Shown here: positions 59,992 through 64,000 of the stretch, in pieces
How positions within the stretch are numbered: the first letter of the stretch is position 1
Layout: each line of letters begins with the position of its first letter
DNA from: Pontibacter sp. SGAir0037
GTDB taxonomy: Bacteria > Bacteroidota > Bacteroidia > Cytophagales > Hymenobacteraceae
Length of the DNA stretch: 64,000 nucleotides
Direction of reading: 5' to 3'
NCBI RefSeq assembly: GCF_005491705.1
Contig: NZ_CP028093.1
Location: forward strand, 1-64,000
Made by a program: the position numbers and the translations under genes
The notes under the pieces: model-generated
The model's database searches: none
The model's input: only the letters and a program-made list of their open reading frames with translations
What the model was told of the DNA's origin: nothing

Positions 59992-60624
59992 CTAACGTTT
60001 GATAGACATAACAGGGGTTTCCTTCACTGCCAAGGTGTGGCTTTCTTTTACTGAGATCTGTCCCTCCACTATCTTCAGTCCTTTAGGTTCATTCAGATCC
60101 AGGTGGGCCGAGATCAACTGATCCTTTGCTTTGGAATAAAGCTCCAGAGTACCTCCTTGCCGCAGGTGCTCTTTCTGATCAGTACTCAACACAATATCCC
60201 TGATAGCGCTAGGCACTTGGATATCCCGCACCCTCACCCTTAGAATCTCGTTGGTCTCCTTATCCAGCTGGAAAACATACAGCTCTTTCTCCCCATTAAG
60301 CGATTTAAATGGCTTTACCAGTAACTCCCCGTTTTGCAGTTTCTCCAACTCCTGCTTACTGGCGCCAATCTCGTTCTGTATCTCCCTCCGTATGGGATGA
60401 ATCAGCAGTGAAAGGGTGTTGTCTGGATTCATCTTCAGGCTCAATTTTGCATCCACGGTAAGGGGTTCCAGACCGGCGTCCTTGATAGTAAAGGTATGCA
60501 GGCTCGTGCGCCTGCCCGTCAGCAGGCTGACCAAATCGTCAGACTTCATGGAGAGCACGTCTTTCTTGTTCATCCCCAAACGCTCGAATTGACCATAAGG
60601 CAGGTCCTTTATATCAAAGTTCAT
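59992..60624 (-). CDS. DUF4099/DUF3945 mobile-element protein
   Basis: This 210-residue protein has an N-terminal DUF4099-like segment (LPYGQFERLGMNKKDVLSMK, then DLVSLLTGRRTSLHTF) and a DUF3945-like middle part with ELEKLQNGELLVKPFKSLNGE and KELYVFQLDKETNEILRVRV. These domains often occur in Bacteroidota conjugative elements, beside toprim proteins and relaxases. It is co-directional with the toprim gene 7 bases downstream. No catalytic motif is visible, so it is probably structural or DNA-binding. Confidence 0.82.
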   Translation of the reverse strand: MNFDIKDLPYGQFERLGMNKKDVLSMKSDDLVSLLTGRRTSLHTFTIKDAGLEPLTVDAKLSLKMNPDNTLSLLIHPIRREIQNEIGASKQELEKLQNGELLVKPFKSLNGEKELYVFQLDKETNEILRVRVRDIQVPSAIRDIVLSTDQKEHLRQGGTLELYSKAKDQLISAHLDLNEPKGLKIVEGQISVKESHTLAVKETPVMSIKR

Positions 60625-61005
60625 AGTTTACTTATATCGTAGATATTGCTAAATAAATCTACGTAAAAATATTACACGAGTATAGATTTACGGATTATTT
60701 TTAATTATTTCAATTATATTATATATAATAATAAATAAAATACTTATAATTTATATAAACAGGATTGTTGTTACTCTTATTACCGTGCTTAGCAATTTGC
60801 TTATCCTAGAAAAAAGTCTATTCTATTAATTGTATCAGGGGTTATGGCTTTCCCCTATAGGAGATAGTGAGAAACGGCAACAGGAAACAAGAATGGTTGT
60901 GCCAACAAGAACCGCTTTACTTAACGTACCTAAATGCGTGTGTCGCCTCAGCTATAACCATGTTGCAGCAAAAAGCACATCCCAGTTGACATACCGACAG
61001 CGCTA
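60625..61005. other. AT-rich intergenic region
   Basis: About 380 bases without a gene; 60690-60770 is almost purely A/T. It contains GTAGAT and ATCTAC as a loose repeat near 60637-60663 and ATAGATTTACG downstream. It probably holds the promoter of the DUF4099 gene and may serve as a transfer or replication region, which I cannot show. Confidence 0.4.
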
Positions 61006-61386
61006 TCACCGACCCACATCCATGTAGGGCTGCCAATTCACGATCAATACCTTCTCCTCAGGCAGGAGCATATACCCATAGTCATAGCAGAGATAGTAGG
61101 TGTTTCCCTTCTGGGTGCGGTAGACCTGGGTCAAGTAGCGGAAATCAAAGCCTGCCAGCTCCAGGTACTGGCGGGGCAGGGTGGTCTTACCCTGCGGACT
61201 GAGCTGTTTGAGAATGCTGCGGTTCTTTCTTAATGCAGCATTGATTTGGAGAATCCTGCGTTCGTGTTGGTTCTGTACCTTGACCATATTGTTGGCCAGG
61301 TGTCTGCAGGGGTCAGAGCAGTAGCGCTTATCGCTCCTGCCTACAATGGCTGTTCCGCACTGGATGCATGTTCTGGCTTGGCTCAT
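61006..61386 (-). CDS. Zinc-ribbon protein of a Bacteroidota mobile-element family
   Basis: This 126-residue protein has a zinc ribbon at the start (CIQCGTAIVGRSDKRYCSDPC, residues about 7-27, four cysteines in CxxC pairs) followed by RHLANNMVK and a helical, basic part. The end is NTYYLCYDYGYMLLPEEKVLIV. Similar small proteins are frequent in Bacteroidota genomes and are annotated only as hypothetical or zinc ribbon. It is divergent from the integrase gene across a short region with direct repeats, so it may regulate it. Confidence 0.7.
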   Translation of the reverse strand: MSQARTCIQCGTAIVGRSDKRYCSDPCRHLANNMVKVQNQHERRILQINAALRKNRSILKQLSPQGKTTLPRQYLELAGFDFRYLTQVYRTQKGNTYYLCYDYGYMLLPEEKVLIVNWQPYMDVGR

Positions 61387-61390
61387 AACT

Positions 61391-61432
61391 TACCCGCGTT
61401 TGTACTCGCGTATATCCGTGTATACTCGCGTA
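61391..61432. repeat. Direct repeats TACTCGCGTA between ribbon and integrase genes
   Basis: TACTCGCGTA occurs at 61403-61412 and 61423-61432, starting 20 bases apart, and a degenerate copy TACCCGCGTT at 61391-61400. They fill the gap between the divergent zinc-ribbon and recombinase genes, 61-90 bases before the recombinase ATG. Two-turn spacing suits binding of a protein on one DNA face: an operator or recombinase arm site. Confidence 0.65.
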
Positions 61433-61460
61433 ATAACACGGCTACGGTTTTGAAAGGTTT

Positions 61461-61468
61461 TACCTTTG
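61461..61468 (+). promoter_or_regulatory. -7 element TACCTTTG of the integrase gene
   Basis: TACCTTTG is an exact TAnnTTTG, 24 bases before the recombinase ATG. No TTG lies at the right distance upstream, so the promoter is likely weak or activated by a protein bound to the direct repeats. Confidence 0.45.
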
Positions 61469-61492
61469 CCTTCAGTAACTGTCTCATTTGCC

Positions 61493-62947
61493 ATGGCTTA
61501 TCCCGATCAAAAACCTATTTTGTACCTTAACCCGCTGGAGCACGCGGGCAAAGCTATTATCCGCATCTGGCACAAGCCCAACCCCTTCCTCTCCAAACGA
61601 CTGAAGGAGGCTGGCTGGATCAAGTACAGCAGGACCTACAAGTGCTTTGTGATGCACCGCAGCAGCCAGGCCATCGAGATGACGCACCAGCACTTCCAGG
61701 GGCTGGCCAAGGTGGACACAAGGTACCTGTTCCGGCCCAAGCGCCTGCGCCCGGCGGAAGGAACCGTTATCCTGCAACAAGATAAGCATGTGGCAGAGCC
61801 ATTGGGAAAGGTGCCCGCACGCCCCGTCGTGCGCCTGCAGCCCCTGGAACACCAGGGCAGACCGTATGTACAGCTCAGTTATCTTTACAACAAGGAAATC
61901 CATACCTGCCTGAAGCAAAGCAAAGTGGCCAGGTGGCTGCACGACATGCAGTGCTTTGTCATCCGCACCGAAAGCAGCAGTCTGCACACGCTGCTAACCG
62001 AGGTAGAGCGAGTAGCCCAGGTGTGGCTGGCGCAGACCATGCAGGTGAAGGACATGGCCCTGCAGGCCCGGCTCTGGGAACAATGTTACCGGAAGGGCGA
62101 CGGCTATATTGCCTGCCCGCTTCACTACGTGGAGAAGCTGTTCCTGCTCAATTACAGCCTCAGTACCATCCGCACCTACCACAGCCTGCTCCTGCGCTTT
62201 CTGAATGCGCACAGGGATAGCGGGCTGGAGGGCATACATGCTTTCTCGGAAGAGGCCATCAACCACTACCACCGCCAGATGGTGCAGGCCGGCACCTATT
62301 CCGTATCGTTTGTGAACCAGTCCATCAATGCCGTGAAGTTCTACTACCAGCGCGTGCTGCTGCGGCACGAGGTGCAGCTGGGCCAGGTGGAGCGGCCCGA
62401 GAAGCCCGAGCGGCTGCCGCAGGTGCTCAGCAAGCAGGACGTGCTGAAAATCCTCTCTGTGACCGAGAACCTCAAGCACCGCTGCATGCTGCAGCTTTTG
62501 TATGCGGGTGGCCTGCGTATTGGCGAAGTGATCAACCTGAAACTTACGGACGTGCAGTCGGAGCGCAACCTGCTGCTGATCCGTGGCGGCAAAGGCAAGA
62601 AGGACCGCACCACGCTGCTCTCCCAAAAGCTGCTGGAAAGCCTGCGTGCTTATTACAAGCAGTACAGGCCCAGGGTGTGGCTCTTTGAGGGGCAGACGGG
62701 CGGGCAATATACGGTGGAGAGCATCCGCAGCGTGTTCCGGGCCAGCAAGGAGAAGGCAGGCGTGAAAGCACCCGCCACGCCACATACCCTGCGCCATTCT
62801 TTTGCCACTCACCTGCTAGAGCAAGGAACGGATTTAAGGTATATCCAGGTGCTGCTGGGACATCGGAGCAGCAAGACCACCGAGATCTACACCCACATCA
62901 CCACCCATGCGCTGGATAAAATTGTCAGCCCGTTGGATAATCTCTAG
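61493..62947 (+). CDS. Tyrosine recombinase / integrase
   Basis: This 484-residue protein has an N-terminal extension of about 190 residues (starting MAYPDQKPILYLNPLEHAGK). It contains two similar parts with PFLSKRLKEAGWIKYSRTYKC and HTCLKQSKVARWLHDMQCFV. A SAM-like core-binding domain follows (about 215-305) and then the catalytic domain: LYAGGLRIGEVINL (Arg), RGGKGKKDRTT (Lys), HTLRHSFATHLLEQG (His, Arg), LLGHRSSKTTEIYTH (His, Tyr nucleophile). All catalytic residues are present. The core is XerD-like; the long front part is shared by Bacteroidota phage/element integrases. It could drive excision of the island. The ATG at 61493 was used. Confidence 0.92.
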   Translation: MAYPDQKPILYLNPLEHAGKAIIRIWHKPNPFLSKRLKEAGWIKYSRTYKCFVMHRSSQAIEMTHQHFQGLAKVDTRYLFRPKRLRPAEGTVILQQDKHVAEPLGKVPARPVVRLQPLEHQGRPYVQLSYLYNKEIHTCLKQSKVARWLHDMQCFVIRTESSSLHTLLTEVERVAQVWLAQTMQVKDMALQARLWEQCYRKGDGYIACPLHYVEKLFLLNYSLSTIRTYHSLLLRFLNAHRDSGLEGIHAFSEEAINHYHRQMVQAGTYSVSFVNQSINAVKFYYQRVLLRHEVQLGQVERPEKPERLPQVLSKQDVLKILSVTENLKHRCMLQLLYAGGLRIGEVINLKLTDVQSERNLLLIRGGKGKKDRTTLLSQKLLESLRAYYKQYRPRVWLFEGQTGGQYTVESIRSVFRASKEKAGVKAPATPHTLRHSFATHLLEQGTDLRYIQVLLGHRSSKTTEIYTHITTHALDKIVSPLDNL

Positions 62948-63129
62948 CAATCACCTATATTAGCTTAACTATATAAACGCATGCGCACTACAGCCACAAG
63001 TATCAGATCCAGTAAGCAAAAGTGGACTCAAGCAGTGTTTAGCTACTACGTACATAGTGCAGATAAGCGTATGTTGTCGTATATACTATAGTTAGCAAAG
63101 AATAAAATCATCCACAAAACCCTTATAAT

Positions 63130-63666
63130 ATGAAAACACCAATTCTATCCCTCTTTATCCTGATTGTCCTTATTTCCTTCTCATCCTGTAAAAAGAAAGA
63201 CGCTAATCCCAGAGAAGAACTTCCTGCAGCTACTATGGAAGGCAAAAACACTTTCGGAGCTATGGTCAATGGTAAGGTGTGGTTGCCAAAGGGCAGACCC
63301 AGTACGTTCCAGTCAAATTTTAATGTTATTTACGACCCTGCTTATAAAGGTGGCACTTTAAATATAGCAGCCTACAGGAAAACCAAAGAAAGTCCTGCAG
63401 AATACGATTATTTTATAATAGCTATGGCTCAAGTTGATAAAGCAGGAGTTTATACTTTCGATAATGCTGAGATAAGCGGAGTAAGGTTCTATAACGAATA
63501 CTGCGATTATGACAAGGGTCCAGAAGTATCCCGCAGCGGCACACTTGAAGTAACTAAACTTGATTTAGAGAACGGCATAATAGCAGGGAATTTCTCATTT
63601 ACGCTATCCAAGACTGGATGTGAAGACATTCGTGTTACCGAAGGTAGGTTTGATGGAAAACTGTAG
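63130..63666 (+). CDS. Small lipoprotein of DUF6252-like type
   Basis: This 178-residue protein has a lipobox (SFSSC at about residue 20) followed by KKKDANPREELPAAT. A single beta-rich domain follows, starting EGKNTFGAMVNGKVWLP, a motif common to Bacteroidota lipoproteins of the DUF6252-like kind. Two more segments, GGTLNIAAYRK and GIIAGNFSFTLSKTGCEDIRVTEGRF, support the same fold. The last holds a Cys that may pair with the Cys in NEYCDYDKG. Role unknown. It lies 182 bases after the integrase gene. Confidence 0.75.
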   Translation: MKTPILSLFILIVLISFSSCKKKDANPREELPAATMEGKNTFGAMVNGKVWLPKGRPSTFQSNFNVIYDPAYKGGTLNIAAYRKTKESPAEYDYFIIAMAQVDKAGVYTFDNAEISGVRFYNEYCDYDKGPEVSRSGTLEVTKLDLENGIIAGNFSFTLSKTGCEDIRVTEGRFDGKL

Positions 63667-63745
63667 AATACCAAAGAATATCCCTTGCTAACCCTGCACA
63701 GGCTCTATACTTCGGCTACGCCTCGTTCGCAGCCTGTACTAACCG

Positions 63746-64000
63746 TTAAGGGGTATCAAGCAAACGTATCACCTCCTCAATCTGCGTGGAAAACTCACTT
63801 TGAGCCAGCTTCAGCTTTTCAACAGCAATGCTGTTGATGCTGTGGCTGTTGGATAGCTTCTCGTGCTTTTCCAGGATGTCAAAGTTGTCGGAAAAAAGAA
63901 GGTCCACGTGAAAGTGCTTGCTGTAGAAGCTGAACAGAAGTAAAAGCAGTTCGATCGTCCCTCCCACCCCGTTCTCCAGCCGGGATATCTGGTTCTGGTT
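63746..64000 (-). CDS. XRE-family regulator, 5' end cut by window edge
   Basis: The frame is open to the last base. The N-terminal part seen reads NQNQISRLENG, the recognition helix of an XRE/Cro helix-turn-helix, then GGTIELLLLLFSFYSKHF and a helical C-terminus ending EEVIRLLDTP. Seventy-three residues after the helix are visible, so the missing front should be about 20-30 residues. It would be a DNA-binding repressor for a nearby element. The apparent GTG start at 63967 is inside the gene. Confidence 0.7.
   Translation of the reverse strand, partial: NQNQISRLENGVGGTIELLLLLFSFYSKHFHVDLLFSDNFDILEKHEKLSNSHSINSIAVEKLKLAQSEFSTQIEEVIRLLDTP

Noticed and set aside
1..64000. CRISPR arrays, rRNA or tRNA genes
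   Set aside because: No regularly spaced repeats of CRISPR length and no rRNA or tRNA-like stretches were noticed by reading. A tool scan (tRNAscan, Infernal) would be decisive.

Overview
The window looks like an accessory, metal-resistance region from a Bacteroidota bacterium, most likely of the Cytophagales/Hymenobacteraceae type (Pontibacter- or Hymenobacter-like). This rests on protein families largely confined to that phylum (HYC_CC_PP-type proteins, DUF6660, DUF5916 with a CBM9 domain, DUF4099/DUF3945, RND permease-TolC fusions), on promoters of the Bacteroidota form TTG-N19..21-TAnnTTTG, and on mostly absent Shine-Dalgarno sequences. The genus is inference. I saw no rRNA, tRNA or CRISPR array.

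Layout. (1) 1-5.8 kb, + strand: a MATE exporter, a multicopper oxidase carrying an N-terminal metal-binding domain and a CopB-like tail, a DUF2911 lipoprotein and a DUF305 membrane protein. (2) 6-20 kb, - strand: a copper/silver block with a CopB-type P-ATPase, a small conserved protein, a DUF2231 membrane protein, an AraC regulator with a built-in HMA-like sensor, a His-rich Cys-Cys protein, DUF3347 and YHS-like lipoproteins, a previously untracked 42-residue membrane protein, two RND adaptors, a TolC-like channel, a CusA permease divided in two by in-frame stops, and an HYC_CC_PP-type protein. (3) 20-21 kb: debris of a copA ATPase gene and a CopZ-like HMA gene with ATA where its ATG should be. 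(4) 21-25 kb: an AbiE-type toxin-antitoxin pair with a promoter/operator and a CoiA-like nuclease-coiled-coil protein. (5) 24.8-26 kb: arsR-merTP-GDCCVxC operon with a clear ArsR operator but no merA. (6) 26-44 kb: a zinc/cobalt/cadmium block with DUF6660, a CzcA-TolC fusion, a CzcB adaptor, an AlbA_2 membrane protein, two different P1B ATPases (CPC and SPC types), a CDF exporter, and among them decayed ZIP, ATPase and HXXEE-protein genes, a dihydrolipoamide dehydrogenase and an L,D-transpeptidase. (7) 44-55 kb: a secreted histidine phosphatase, a CBM9/DUF5916 protein, an iron exporter (FetAB-like), DUF1259, a lipoprotein and an Fbp-like Fe(III) ABC importer. (8) 55-58 kb: a chromate block with a small barrel-like protein, a ChrB-domain/AraC fusion regulator and ChrA. 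(9) 58-64 kb: mobility genes (toprim/DUF3991-like, DUF4099/DUF3945, a zinc-ribbon protein, a tyrosine recombinase), two lipoproteins and an edge-truncated XRE regulator.

Together the genes handle metals in layers. Outer-membrane and periplasmic oxidation and chelation (MCO, DUF305, DUF3347, YHS, His-rich proteins) work with tripartite RND export of Cu/Ag and of Zn/Co/Cd. P1B ATPases and CDF clear the cytoplasm, and there are separate mercury, chromate and iron modules. The gene debris between working modules, the duplicated leader of the two adaptors and the recombinase/mobilization genes suggest repeated acquisition and rearrangement. The best candidates for something new are the ChrB-AraC fusion, the split CusA, the HMBD-MCO-CopB fusion, the recurrent small Cys/His-rich proteins beside each RND set, and the CoiA-like coiled-coil protein beside AbiE.
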